From NCBI RefSeq assembly GCF_022867795.2, contig NZ_CP107006.1, positions 1,240,001-1,304,000 of the forward strand: a DNA stretch of 64,000 nt, in the 5' to 3' direction. The stretch's first letter is position 1. Every line of letters begins with the position of its first letter. Below the pieces are notes generated by a model. The model did no database searches, had not been told where the DNA came from, and worked only from the letters and a program-made list of their open reading frames with translations. Positions 1 to 7,482 of the stretch are shown here, piece after piece. Origin of the DNA: Chitinophaga horti. GTDB taxonomy: Bacteria > Bacteroidota > Bacteroidia > Chitinophagales > Chitinophagaceae. The translations under genes were made by a program, and so were the position numbers.

Positions 1-609
1 GACCTGAACCTGGGTCGCTTTAAATCCATCCGCACCTCCTTTGCTGCCAACGGCGCCTGGATGCGCACCGAGACGTACAGCAACAACTACACCTTCTACG
101 ACGACCAGAGCAGCAATGCCGGCGCGTCAAGGACCCATGTGGGACTGTATGAGAAAGGCATGGTGAAACGTAACGACGAAACCGTAGTCACCAGCTTACG
201 CGCTACCCATAACATTCCGCGTATCGGTTTTGTGATCACCTTCACAACACAAGTGATCTGGAACGATCGTAACTGGAACGTGTTCGGTAATGATTCCATC
301 CCGGTAAAATACATTTCTAAAGATGACGGAGAAGTGTATGACTTCGATCCTTCCAAGTCGCAGGAGCCGGAGTTTAAAACCCTGCTGCGTCCTGTAAACC
401 GCGCTACGTCCATCAAAGAATCATATCCTCCTTTGCTCACGTTTAATATCAACGTTACCAAAGAAGTAGCGGAATACCTGCGTGTATCATTCTTTGCGAA
501 CAACATGTTCAGGCACTACCAGATCACGGAGTCTAAACGTACGCCGGGTAACTTTGTGAAAAGAGGCGGCCAGTTCTTCTTTGGATTGGAATTATCGTTA
601 ACACTATAA
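1..609 (+). CDS. TonB-dependent receptor, C-terminal part (5' truncated by window)
   Basis: The reading frame is open from base 1, so this is the last 202 residues of a larger outer-membrane protein. It has alternating aromatic/polar beta-strand patterning and ends in a typical barrel strand (FFFGLELSLTL). No plug or TonB box is visible because the 5' end lies outside the window. The next gene starts 9 bases after the stop and encodes a DUF4876-type lipoprotein, followed by a DUF6850-type barrel, so the three read as one operon. In this context the protein is most likely the TonB-dependent receptor of the module. The substrate cannot be read from the sequence. An internal ATG at 61 is not the true start. 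Confidence 0.75.
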   Translation, partial: DLNLGRFKSIRTSFAANGAWMRTETYSNNYTFYDDQSSNAGASRTHVGLYEKGMVKRNDETVVTSLRATHNIPRIGFVITFTTQVIWNDRNWNVFGNDSIPVKYISKDDGEVYDFDPSKSQEPEFKTLLRPVNRATSIKESYPPLLTFNINVTKEVAEYLRVSFFANNMFRHYQITESKRTPGNFVKRGGQFFFGLELSLTL

Positions 610-618
610 CAGGCAACC

Positions 619-1854
619 ATGAAATACATAAAACAATTAATAGCAGCCCTGTCCATACCCGTATTGCTGGCTGGCTGTGAAAAAATAAACGACGCGCTGG
701 ATGCGGAAAAGGTAGGCGCCTACACCGTGTCCGTCACAGCATCCACCGAAATGTCCGGCGTGGCCACCGAAGGATTAAAAGTCGTGTTCGAGAACTTTGC
801 GGAAGGCTTCCGGCTCGAAGCGGAACTGGGTGCGGGTGCTACGCCTATTAAAGGGCTGATTCCCGGTATGTACAGCATTAACGTATCCGGCAGAGTAGAA
901 GGCGCCGACGGTGAAACGTATTACCTGAATGGCAGTAAGATCAACTATGCCATCTTTAAAAACAATGAGCAGCTGGAGATTTCAGTGAGCGGCCTGAAAG
1001 TAAGTCCGCTGGTATTTTCAGAAATATTCTTCGCAGGTACGAATCCTTTCTACTTCCGTAACCAGTTTTACGAGATCTATAACAATTCTGATAAAGTGAT
1101 TTACCTGGATGGGCTTTGTTTCGCCAACTTGATGCCCAGTGCTGTGACGACGAATATGCCGACATGGCCCGCAACGGATGGTAACCAGTACGCTTATGCT
1201 GAACGTATCTGGAAAATTCCCGGCAACGGTACCGAATACCCACTGCAACCGGGCGAATCGTTCTCCATTGCACAATGGGCGGCTAATCACCAGTTACCGC
1301 AATACAGCCCTGCGTCACCGATCAACTGTTTCCCTGCGGAGTTCGAGTTCAACATGAACAACCCTAACTTCCCGGACCAGCCTGCGGTAGATATGACGCA
1401 TGTATTTTACAATGCCAGTGCCTCCAAAGGCACATTGCCGCAATACCTGGTATCAGTGTTCGGTGGTGCGTACGTGATCTTCCGCGTACCGGCGGGTGAA
1501 ACCTACGATCCGGTGAACAATGCCGAATTAAGAACGCGTAACCTCGCCAACGCAACGGCCACACAGCAATATGCAAAAATTCCCATCCGGTATATTTTAG
1601 ATGCGGTAGAAGCAGGTAATAACCAGAACTCCATCGCTAACAAACGTGTACCATCCGTGTTAGATGCGGGTATGACGTATGTTGGCGCTACCTATAACTC
1701 ACAGGGTGTTGCCCGTAAAGTAGGTGCTGTAAATGCCGACGGTACACCGATTTACACCGATACCAACAACAGTACCGATGACTTCGAACGTGGGGTAGTA
1801 CCACAATTCAGGCGCCACGGGGCTAAAATGCCGTTCTGGAACCATATGAACTAA
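619..1854 (+). CDS. DUF4876 family lipoprotein
   Basis: A 411-residue protein with a lipoprotein signal peptide (hydrophobic stretch ending in LLAGC, Cys 20). An Ig-like or carboxypeptidase-regulatory-like strand region covers about residues 35-125. The long domain after it contains the block around residues 130-170 (VSPLVFSEIFFAG and FYEIYNNSDKVIYLDGL) that I recognise as typical of DUF4876. The EIYN-N-S region resembles lamin-tail-like domains. The function is unknown. It probably sits on the outer membrane and works with the TonB receptor that ends 9 bases upstream and the barrel protein that starts 20 bases downstream. A binding or surface role is inference. Confidence 0.75.
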   Translation: MKYIKQLIAALSIPVLLAGCEKINDALDAEKVGAYTVSVTASTEMSGVATEGLKVVFENFAEGFRLEAELGAGATPIKGLIPGMYSINVSGRVEGADGETYYLNGSKINYAIFKNNEQLEISVSGLKVSPLVFSEIFFAGTNPFYFRNQFYEIYNNSDKVIYLDGLCFANLMPSAVTTNMPTWPATDGNQYAYAERIWKIPGNGTEYPLQPGESFSIAQWAANHQLPQYSPASPINCFPAEFEFNMNNPNFPDQPAVDMTHVFYNASASKGTLPQYLVSVFGGAYVIFRVPAGETYDPVNNAELRTRNLANATATQQYAKIPIRYILDAVEAGNNQNSIANKRVPSVLDAGMTYVGATYNSQGVARKVGAVNADGTPIYTDTNNSTDDFERGVVPQFRRHGAKMPFWNHMN

Positions 1855-1874
1855 CGCATCAAAACAGCACACTC

Positions 1875-3404
1875 ATGAAGAAATTATATATCACCGTGGC
1901 GCTGGCCGCCGCCTGTCAGGCCACGGCAGCGCAGGATGCAGGGAATACACCCGCTTCGCTGGAATGGCGCCGCCAAAACAGTTTGTGGGAACAGTCTGGC
2001 AACCCGGCCGGTCTGAAACTCGATGCGCCCATCCGTTATTCGCATGTAAACGCAGGTTACGAATCTTACAACGGCGATTTCCGTCGCCCGCAGGAAGGTG
2101 CTTCCGGCAACCGCCAGTTCGTGCAAACCGAAGGAGCATTGTATGCCGACAGCTTCTACCTTTCCGGTAAATTCAGTTATACAAGAGATGCGGTGAAAGA
2201 TGCGAAGTTCAACGCTTCCATCATCGATCCCTTTCGCGGAATGCCGTTCATCGTGGCCGATCTTAACGCCAGTGACTGGAGCATCCAGCGCTACGATCTG
2301 CAGTTCAATGCTACCACCCGTGCTTACGGTCGCTGGTCGTTCGGACTGGGCGCGCAATACCAGGCGTCCAGCGGTGCGAAGCAGCGAGACATCCGCACGG
2401 AGAACTACTTCTACTCCATCCGGGTAACGCCGGGTGTGGTGTATGCTTTGTCGGACAGGCAGCATATCGGCTTCAACCTCGATTATAGCAACACGAAAGA
2501 AGAAGGCTCCATGTCCAACGTAAACGTCTACGTTGATCAAACCTATTACGAACTGTACGGTTTGGGAACGGCAGTAAGCCTGCTGGGCGGCGGTCGTACC
2601 AACAACTATGAAGGCGACGCCTGGGGCGGATCGCTGCAATACGCTTACCGCGGCTACATCGGCGTATTTGTAAACGCCGGTTACAAAATCGAGGCCGAAG
2701 ACCTCCATGTATCCTTCACCATTCCGCGCGACGGAGCTACCATACTACGCAAGTCATGGAATGCAGGCGTTACGCTTACCAACGAAACGCCGGGCCTGTT
2801 ACACACGCTGGCCCTGCAATACAGGCAGCGCGATATGGATGGCATCCAGTATACAACAGAACGTATACCCACTGCCGGCTGGAAGTCGCTCGCCAAATAT
2901 GTGCGCTCTACTTTCGCCAGCAAACAGGCGACCGCCATGTACCGCATCGGTGCCAAACGCGGCCGCGAGTATAAATGGATGGCCGATATCTCCGGTGCCT
3001 ACACGAAGTTAGATGATGTGTACCTGTTGCCTTACTCCTTTAAGAAGACCGAAAACCTGAATGGCGAAATCGGTGGTAAAATGAACTTCGTATTACCCGG
3101 CAACAAAGACGCCCGCCTGCTGGTAGGCCTCAGCATCGGTTACAACCGCAACTTTTCCGCGGCTTACGAATACAACGGCGCGCATCCCGACTACCCGACG
3201 GTAACGGAGCTGGAAACAAATGATTACCGCTATATGGCATCCGACTATGTAAAAGCGGAATTGCCCGTAACCTGGTCAACCCGCCTGAAAGAAAGCGGCA
3301 AACAAACCCTGTTCCTGAAAGCGTACGGCAGGTATGTGAAGACGGGCAGCTACGATTTCAACGATCGGTATACGATCGGTGGGAGCGTAGGGGTAAACTT
3401 TTAA
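1875..3404 (+). CDS. DUF6850 family outer-membrane beta-barrel protein
   Basis: A 509-residue protein with a cleavable signal peptide (MKKLYITVALAAACQATAAQ). The mature part consists of repeated amphipathic strands rich in Tyr/Gly and ends in VGVNF, a barrel-type C-terminus. The N-terminal pattern (SLEWRRQNSLWEQSGNPAG) and the overall arrangement fit the DUF6850 family. It is the third gene of the TonB/DUF4876/DUF6850 set and is followed by a strong terminator. Its role is unknown. Possibilities include a porin-like partner of the receptor or a surface scaffold. The family call is from recall of sequence style, not a search. Confidence 0.7.
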   Translation: MKKLYITVALAAACQATAAQDAGNTPASLEWRRQNSLWEQSGNPAGLKLDAPIRYSHVNAGYESYNGDFRRPQEGASGNRQFVQTEGALYADSFYLSGKFSYTRDAVKDAKFNASIIDPFRGMPFIVADLNASDWSIQRYDLQFNATTRAYGRWSFGLGAQYQASSGAKQRDIRTENYFYSIRVTPGVVYALSDRQHIGFNLDYSNTKEEGSMSNVNVYVDQTYYELYGLGTAVSLLGGGRTNNYEGDAWGGSLQYAYRGYIGVFVNAGYKIEAEDLHVSFTIPRDGATILRKSWNAGVTLTNETPGLLHTLALQYRQRDMDGIQYTTERIPTAGWKSLAKYVRSTFASKQATAMYRIGAKRGREYKWMADISGAYTKLDDVYLLPYSFKKTENLNGEIGGKMNFVLPGNKDARLLVGLSIGYNRNFSAAYEYNGAHPDYPTVTELETNDYRYMASDYVKAELPVTWSTRLKESGKQTLFLKAYGRYVKTGSYDFNDRYTIGGSVGVNF

Positions 3405-3422
3405 TACCTTGTAGTGGAAGAG

Positions 3423-3456
3423 GGGCTGACCAGGAAATCGTGGTCAGCCCTTTTTT
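3423..3456 (+). terminator. Rho-independent terminator after the DUF6850 gene
   Basis: A 10-bp perfect stem (GGGCTGACCA / TGGTCAGCCC) with an 8-base loop is followed by six T residues. It ends the operon whose last stop codon is at 3404. Confidence 0.9.
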
Positions 3457-3557
3457 ATTCATATATACCTGACAGGCCTTCCCCTGGCTTTTAGTTAACC
3501 CTGCCGGAGTGCCTTTCATTTACGCTTTCTGATAACCTCATTGAACCATAAAATTTA

Positions 3558-3589
3558 TTTGTGCAAGTAAATGCTTGCATTTATATTTG
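3558..3589 (+). promoter_or_regulatory. Promoter of the arsR-type gene
   Basis: TTTG at 3558-3561 and TATATTTG at 3582-3589 are separated by 20 bases. This matches the Bacteroidota -33/-7 consensus (TTTG, about 20 bases, TAnnTTTG). The expected start point is near 3596, only about 13 bases before the ATG at 3609. Confidence 0.65.
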
Positions 3590-3605
3590 CAAGCAGATAC
3601 TTGCA
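3562..3605 (+). promoter_or_regulatory. Two tandem palindromic operators, likely for the ArsR-type repressor
   Basis: Two copies of TGCAAG-N6-CTTGCA occur at 3562-3579 and 3588-3605, 26 bp apart start to start. Operator 1 fills the spacer between the -33 and -7 boxes. Operator 2 overlaps the -7 box and the expected transcription start. This is the geometry expected for autorepression by the dimeric winged-helix protein encoded at 3609. Binding itself is inferred. Confidence 0.7.
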
Positions 3606-3608
3606 TAT

Positions 3609-3935
3609 ATGGAAGTCAGACGTGACGTATTTCAGGCAATTGCCGATCCCACCCGGAGGGATATTATTCTGATGCTGGCCGAGCGCCCGCTGAACGTTAA
3701 CGAAATAGCCGAACACTTTCCGGTGAGCCGCCAGGCGGTATCGCTGCACGTAAAGGTGTTGGAGGAATGTGGCCTCATCATCGTAAAAAAGCAGGGGAGG
3801 GAACGCTTCTGCGAGGCACAGTTAACGCAGCTGGACGAGGTAGTAGCATGGATAGCGCATTGCCGGCAATTCTGGACAGGCAAGTTCCAGGCACTCGATC
3901 AATATCTACAGAAAACTAAAAATGCTAAAAAATGA
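3609..3935 (+). CDS. ArsR/SmtB-family winged-helix transcriptional repressor
   Basis: A 108-residue protein with a winged helix over about residues 5-85. The N-terminus RRDVFQAIADPTRRDIILML is the classic ArsR opening, and VSRQAVSLHVKVLEECGLI is the recognition helix. No obvious metal-binding Cys pair such as ELCVC is present, so this is the non-metal subtype that is usually paired with SRPBCC proteins. I chose the ATG at 3609. The reading frame is open further up to a GTG at 3561, but that lies inside the promoter and operators. The stop overlaps the next start by 4 bases (ATGA), so the two are translationally coupled. It is probably autoregulated through the two TGCAAG-N6-CTTGCA sites. Confidence 0.9.
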   Translation: MEVRRDVFQAIADPTRRDIILMLAERPLNVNEIAEHFPVSRQAVSLHVKVLEECGLIIVKKQGRERFCEAQLTQLDEVVAWIAHCRQFWTGKFQALDQYLQKTKNAKK

Positions 3936-4414
3936 GTCAGCATGTATTTAAGCTGGCGCACGAATTCGATGCGCCGCAGGCAATGGTATTTGACGCCTTT
4001 GCTACTGAAGAAGCCCTCAATGCATGGTGGGGACCCACAAACAGTCGTAATACAACCATCTCGCTGGACTTCCGCCCCGGTGGTACGTTCCATTACCGGA
4101 TGGAGTCGGAGCAGGGCACGATGTACGCCCGCTTCTTATATAAGACTATTCAACCGCACAACCTGCTGGTATTTACGATCGCTTTTACCGATGCGAACGC
4201 CAATGTAGTACCGGCGCCGTTTCCCAACTTCCCGCGGGAAATAGAGTATACGTTCCGGTTTACGGAGGCGAGCGGTAAAACAAAGATCGATGTGACGGGT
4301 GTGCCGGTGCAGGCCAACGAGGTGGAGGCGGCAGCTTTCCGTTCCCTGAACGAAAGCATGCAACAGGGCTTTGGCGGTTCGCTGAAGAAGCTGGCAGCGT
4401 ATCTATCCGCATAA
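3932..4414 (+). CDS. SRPBCC / AHSA1 (Aha1 C-terminal-like) domain protein
   Basis: A 160-residue single-domain helix-grip protein. It opens with FKLAHEFDAPQAMVFDAFA, carries the typical WWGP motif near residues 32-35, and contains FRPGGTFHYRM followed by a long C-terminal helix. Members bind hydrophobic ligands in a central cavity. The true ligand is unknown. ArsR plus AHSA1 is a widespread two-gene pair, and here the genes overlap by 4 bases, so the repressor probably senses the same compound that this protein binds. The product is cytoplasmic, with no signal peptide. Confidence 0.88.
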   Translation: MSQHVFKLAHEFDAPQAMVFDAFATEEALNAWWGPTNSRNTTISLDFRPGGTFHYRMESEQGTMYARFLYKTIQPHNLLVFTIAFTDANANVVPAPFPNFPREIEYTFRFTEASGKTKIDVTGVPVQANEVEAAAFRSLNESMQQGFGGSLKKLAAYLSA

Positions 4415-4420
4415 AACAAA

Positions 4421-4513
4421 AGGGGCTGTATCAAGAGTTATTTGGTGCCCGATGGCGTGATTTTTCATGTATGCGATGCTCATGTCCATCCAACTACTTT
4501 TGATACAGCCCCT
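4421..4513. repeat. 93-bp inverted-repeat element, MITE-like, between convergent genes
   Basis: The ends are imperfect terminal inverted repeats. GGGGCTGTATCAAGAGT starts at 4422, and the right end read on the minus strand gives GGGGCTGTATCAAAAGT. Similarity extends to about 26 bases with 5 mismatches. The interior is about 65 bases with no coding capacity. A GGGGCTGT start resembles ends of some insertion sequences, but I see no clear target-site duplication. Runs of A/T on both outer sides mean it can also act as a bidirectional terminator for the convergent genes ending at 4414 and 4523. Confidence 0.5.
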
Positions 4514-4522
4514 TTTTCCTGG

Positions 4523-5002
4523 TTATCGTGTAATCGTAAAGGTAATATCATTCACTTTTTCCAGTCCGCTCATCCCGCTGGCCTGGTAAGTAGCCGAATA
4601 TAGTCCCGGAGCAGCCAGGTTGTACCCTTTGCTCAGGTCAATATCTACCGACACGCTGTCGCGCGCAGGTACTTTGATATACGCTTCAGCCGGTGGCGGC
4701 ATGATGCGTTTGGCCATGGCACCGCGATAATCTACCGGTTGTCCGCCTGCTGTCTTCACATCCAGGAAGGAGCTCATAAAGCCTTCGAAGGGCGTGTGCC
4801 ACTTGCAGAACTGAAGTTCGGTTTTAGTCGGATTGTACACTACAAAATGAAGCATCACTGGTTTTTCGGCACCGATTTGTGGGGCTACAGACATGGTAGT
4901 GACCAGTTTCCCCTTGGGGGCGCCTCCCTGCTGGGTGCTTTTGCAGGCGGTAAAGGCTAATGAAAACAGCGCAATGGCTGGCATGATCCCGTATCTTTTC
5001 AT
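4523..5002 (-). CDS. Lipoprotein resembling the N-terminal domain of M35 metalloproteases
   Basis: A 159-residue protein with a lipoprotein signal (SLAFTAC, Cys about 20). The body (VVYNPTKTELQFCKWHTPFEG, then VDYRGAMAKR and YNLAAPGLYSATY) matches the beta-sandwich N-terminal domain that precedes the catalytic domain in bacterial M35/deuterolysin-type proteases. The protease domain with HExxH is absent and there is no room for it here. It therefore looks like a free-standing domain, possibly an inhibitor or binding protein. That function is inference. It is convergent with the SRPBCC gene, with the 93-bp inverted-repeat element between them. Confidence 0.7.
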   Translation of the reverse strand: MKRYGIMPAIALFSLAFTACKSTQQGGAPKGKLVTTMSVAPQIGAEKPVMLHFVVYNPTKTELQFCKWHTPFEGFMSSFLDVKTAGGQPVDYRGAMAKRIMPPPAEAYIKVPARDSVSVDIDLSKGYNLAAPGLYSATYQASGMSGLEKVNDITFTITR

Positions 5003-5078
5003 GTTTCCTGTTGGTTTGAGGCCGGGAAATTAAACCATTTTTTCCCGATCCGACATCAGCCGCCCGGCAAATTTGTCT

Positions 5079-5086
5079 TAAATTTG
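5079..5086 (+). promoter_or_regulatory. Possible -7 box for the di-heme peroxidase gene
   Basis: TAAATTTG matches TAnnTTTG exactly and lies 52 bases before the ATG at 5139. I see no good -33 TTTG at the right distance, so the assignment is tentative. Confidence 0.35.
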
Positions 5087-5138
5087 CGGCTTTCGGGCCT
5101 GGCGTGCCAACTCAGCCAGGTATTTAAGATTGGAAGCT

Positions 5139-6284
5139 ATGAAGAAAATGCTCGTTCTCAGTGGGATTGCACTTGTTATGTTTGCGGGATATGCGTTTAC
5201 CGGTACTACCATGCCGGATGAGCCCCTCGCTCAATCGTACCTCGACAGCATCCGCTCCCTGTACGCCCGGCCTGTGGCCGAGTGGCCACGCGCGCATGTA
5301 GACGATTCCATCCAATTCGAAGAAATGGCCGTATTGCCGCCATCGCCCTTCGCCGAAGACTCCTCCCTTAAAGAAATGGCCGCCCTGGGCAAAATGCTTT
5401 TCTTCGAGCCCCGGTTATCCGGCTCCAACCAGATTTCCTGCGCTACCTGCCACGAGCCCGAATTGGGCTGGAGCAACGGTCGTACCACCGGCATCGGTCA
5501 CGATCATGCATTGGGTGAAAGAAACGTACCCTCGCTGTTTAACGTATGGCAGTACAAATCGTTCTTCTGGGACGGTCGCGTAAACAGCCTCGAAAAACAG
5601 GTACTGGCGCCACTTTCCAACGATATTGAAATGCACGAGCTGCCCGGCGCACTGGGAGAGGAACTTGCCCGCATTCCTGAATATAAGCAACGCTTCAAGT
5701 CGGTATTTGGCGGCAAAACCATCGAACTGGAACACGTCGCGGAAGCACTGGCCATGTACGAAAAGACCATCACCAGCCGCAGGGCGCCGTTCGATGCATT
5801 CGTATCCGGCAGGTACAACGCCATGAGCGATCAGCAGGTACTGGGCATGCATATTTTCCGCACTAAAGCTCGTTGTATGAACTGCCATAACGGCCCGTTC
5901 TTTACAGATAACAAGTTTCATAACATCGGCCTGGCCTATTACCAACGTAAGTTCCAGGACCTCGGCCTTTATAATATCACCCACAAAAAAGAAGACGTTG
6001 GCCGCTTCCGCACACCTTCCCTGCGCGATGTAGCCCTTACCCGTCCGTATATGCATAACGGTTTGTTCGACGACCTCGAAGGGATCGTAAGTCTGTACAA
6101 TGCTGGCGGCGCCCGCACCAAACGGAAAGACTCGCAGATAGGCGATACACTCTTCCCCGAAACCAGCACGATACTCAAACCGCTCGGTATGACCGTGCAG
6201 GAAAGAGAAGCTGTCGTCGCTTTTCTGCACGCGATTAGCACCAGCACCTCATACCGCGTGCCACGCCCGCAATTGCCGAAGTAG
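5139..6284 (+). CDS. Di-heme cytochrome c peroxidase (CcpA/MauG family)
   Basis: A 381-residue exported protein with an N-terminal hydrophobic segment (residues 4-22). Two c-type heme-binding motifs are visible: CATCH at about 101-105 and CMNCH at about 246-250. The family's central region lies between them, and FRTPSLRDVALTRPYMHNG near the C-terminus matches the conserved second-heme region. Family members reduce hydrogen peroxide in the periplasm using electrons from cytochrome c, while MauG-like relatives modify proteins, so the exact substrate is not certain. I chose the ATG at 5139 (MKKMLVLSG). A TTG nine bases upstream is less likely. It has no obvious operon partner. Confidence 0.92.
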   Translation: MKKMLVLSGIALVMFAGYAFTGTTMPDEPLAQSYLDSIRSLYARPVAEWPRAHVDDSIQFEEMAVLPPSPFAEDSSLKEMAALGKMLFFEPRLSGSNQISCATCHEPELGWSNGRTTGIGHDHALGERNVPSLFNVWQYKSFFWDGRVNSLEKQVLAPLSNDIEMHELPGALGEELARIPEYKQRFKSVFGGKTIELEHVAEALAMYEKTITSRRAPFDAFVSGRYNAMSDQQVLGMHIFRTKARCMNCHNGPFFTDNKFHNIGLAYYQRKFQDLGLYNITHKKEDVGRFRTPSLRDVALTRPYMHNGLFDDLEGIVSLYNAGGARTKRKDSQIGDTLFPETSTILKPLGMTVQEREAVVAFLHAISTSTSYRVPRPQLPK

Positions 6285-6359
6285 TATCCTATTTGTACTC
6301 CCGCGATTAGTATTTACCCCCGATAATTACTACTTTCGTGTTCCTGCGGGACTACTATC

Positions 6360-6740
6360 ATGAAAAGTTGGAGAATATATCAAAACTATCTGCTGTTGTT
6401 GGCTTTTGCCTTCAAGATAGTCTTTATAGGCTCTATGCTCACGCTGGCGACGCATAACATCTGCATGCAGCGCCTGATCGAGGAAGATAATAACCTCACC
6501 CGCCTGCTCTGCAAACAACGCAAACGCGACGAACAGGGACAGCATACGCAGGACGCATCCGTTTCCAAAGCGGAAATTTCCAGCAACCTGTTTAGTTTCA
6601 AGGATGTAGTGCTGCCCGTAGCACATTTCTTCCGGCATCGCCTGGCTGCCCTTTGCCAGTTGGACCGCTGGCCTGTTTTACTGCAACCCGTTTATCCGCC
6701 CGAAAAGATATTTCTCCGACACTGCTCCCTGCTCACGTGA
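6360..6740 (+). CDS. Small membrane-anchored protein of unknown function
   Basis: A 126-residue protein I do not recognise. One strong hydrophobic segment (about residues 9-31) follows a short basic N-terminus. The rest is a Cys/His-containing soluble tail (HNICMQR, CKQRKR, HFFRHR, HCS). The frame is open, starts 75 bases after the peroxidase and has codon use like its neighbours, which supports a real gene. TACTTTCG, one mismatch from TAnnTTTG, lies shortly upstream. The function is unknown. The Cys/His residues might bind metal, but that is a guess. Confidence 0.5.
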   Translation: MKSWRIYQNYLLLLAFAFKIVFIGSMLTLATHNICMQRLIEEDNNLTRLLCKQRKRDEQGQHTQDASVSKAEISSNLFSFKDVVLPVAHFFRHRLAALCQLDRWPVLLQPVYPPEKIFLRHCSLLT

Positions 6741-6861
6741 TTTCCTCCACCTGCTTACGGTTTGAATTACTGCCTTTTTAAAGCAGACTGCAACTATTAT
6801 CGCACAACATACAAATACGCAGAATGGAACGTGCCCGATGGGCCGCCGTGTTACTTATATC

Positions 6862-7218
6862 ATGAAGAAGAAAATATTGATCATAGAGAGACATATCGAA
6901 AGTGTTGGTTTTTACAAGGAACTGTTGACAGAAAAAGGCTATGAAGTAAGCGTGCTGACCACCGACATCCAGTTATTGCGTTTCGATTTCGTGATGCCCG
7001 ATCTCTTTATTATCAACAGCCAGTTCGTTACTTTATCACCTGTAGAGATTTGCCGCCATCTTAAAAACAGTCCGCAAACCGCCACCATCCCGGTAATCGT
7101 CGTCTCCGGCGCGTCCGATCTGGAAACGCAGGCCATGCGGGCCGGTGCATCTGCTTTTATCGAAAAGCCATTCGTATCGCGTAAATTCCTGGAAGTAATT
7201 GAACAGTATCTGAATTAG
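6862..7218 (+). CDS. Stand-alone receiver domain, degenerate (pseudo-receiver)
   Basis: A 118-residue CheY-like fold with no output domain. The family's acidic pair after beta-1 is replaced by Glu9-Arg10 (ILIIERH). The phospho-acceptor Asp after beta-3 is replaced by Asn52 (PDLFIINSQ). The conserved Ser82 (VVSGAS) and Lys102 (IEKPF) are retained. It therefore should not be phosphorylated in the usual way and probably works by protein contacts. I chose the ATG at 6862, giving MKKKILIIE. An in-frame ATG at 6838 is possible. No histidine kinase is adjacent. A terminator follows. Confidence 0.82.
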   Translation: MKKKILIIERHIESVGFYKELLTEKGYEVSVLTTDIQLLRFDFVMPDLFIINSQFVTLSPVEICRHLKNSPQTATIPVIVVSGASDLETQAMRAGASAFIEKPFVSRKFLEVIEQYLN

Positions 7219-7236
7219 AACATATAACATCGTATT

Positions 7237-7269
7237 GGGCTGACCATTAGCTGTGGTCGGCCCTTTTTT
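7237..7269 (+). terminator. Rho-independent terminator after the receiver gene
   Basis: GGGCTGACCA / TGGTCGGCCC forms a 10-bp stem with one G-T pair and a 7-base loop, followed by TTTTTT. The stem sequence is nearly the same as in the terminator at 3423. Confidence 0.88.
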
Positions 7270-7482
7270 ATAGATGTCCCTGGCGAAATTGCTACGCTTT
7301 GGTTATCAGCTGCAGGTCCACTCTCCGGCCGCCGTTGCGACGATTTCTTCATCTTCCTTCTCTTCCTTCATCTCTACTAACGCCCGACCGGGTAAATTGT
7401 CACTTCATGCCGCATTTTATACTGCTGGTCCCGTTTAGCTCGCTAAAGGCGGTAGAATGCGCCAATTTTGCATAAAAAACGA

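Noticed and set aside
3561..3608. Upstream GTG extension of the ArsR-type gene
   Set aside because: It runs through the promoter and both operators, and the added residues do not resemble the family. ATG at 3609 fits.
5415..6230. Long minus-strand open frame opposite the di-heme peroxidase
   Set aside because: It is a mirror frame of a clear heme-peroxidase gene, with no family motif of its own.
7201..7482. Possible promoter TACGCTTTG before the TonB receptor
   Set aside because: The spacing inside the box is wrong by one base (TA-N3-TTTG), so I did not list it.
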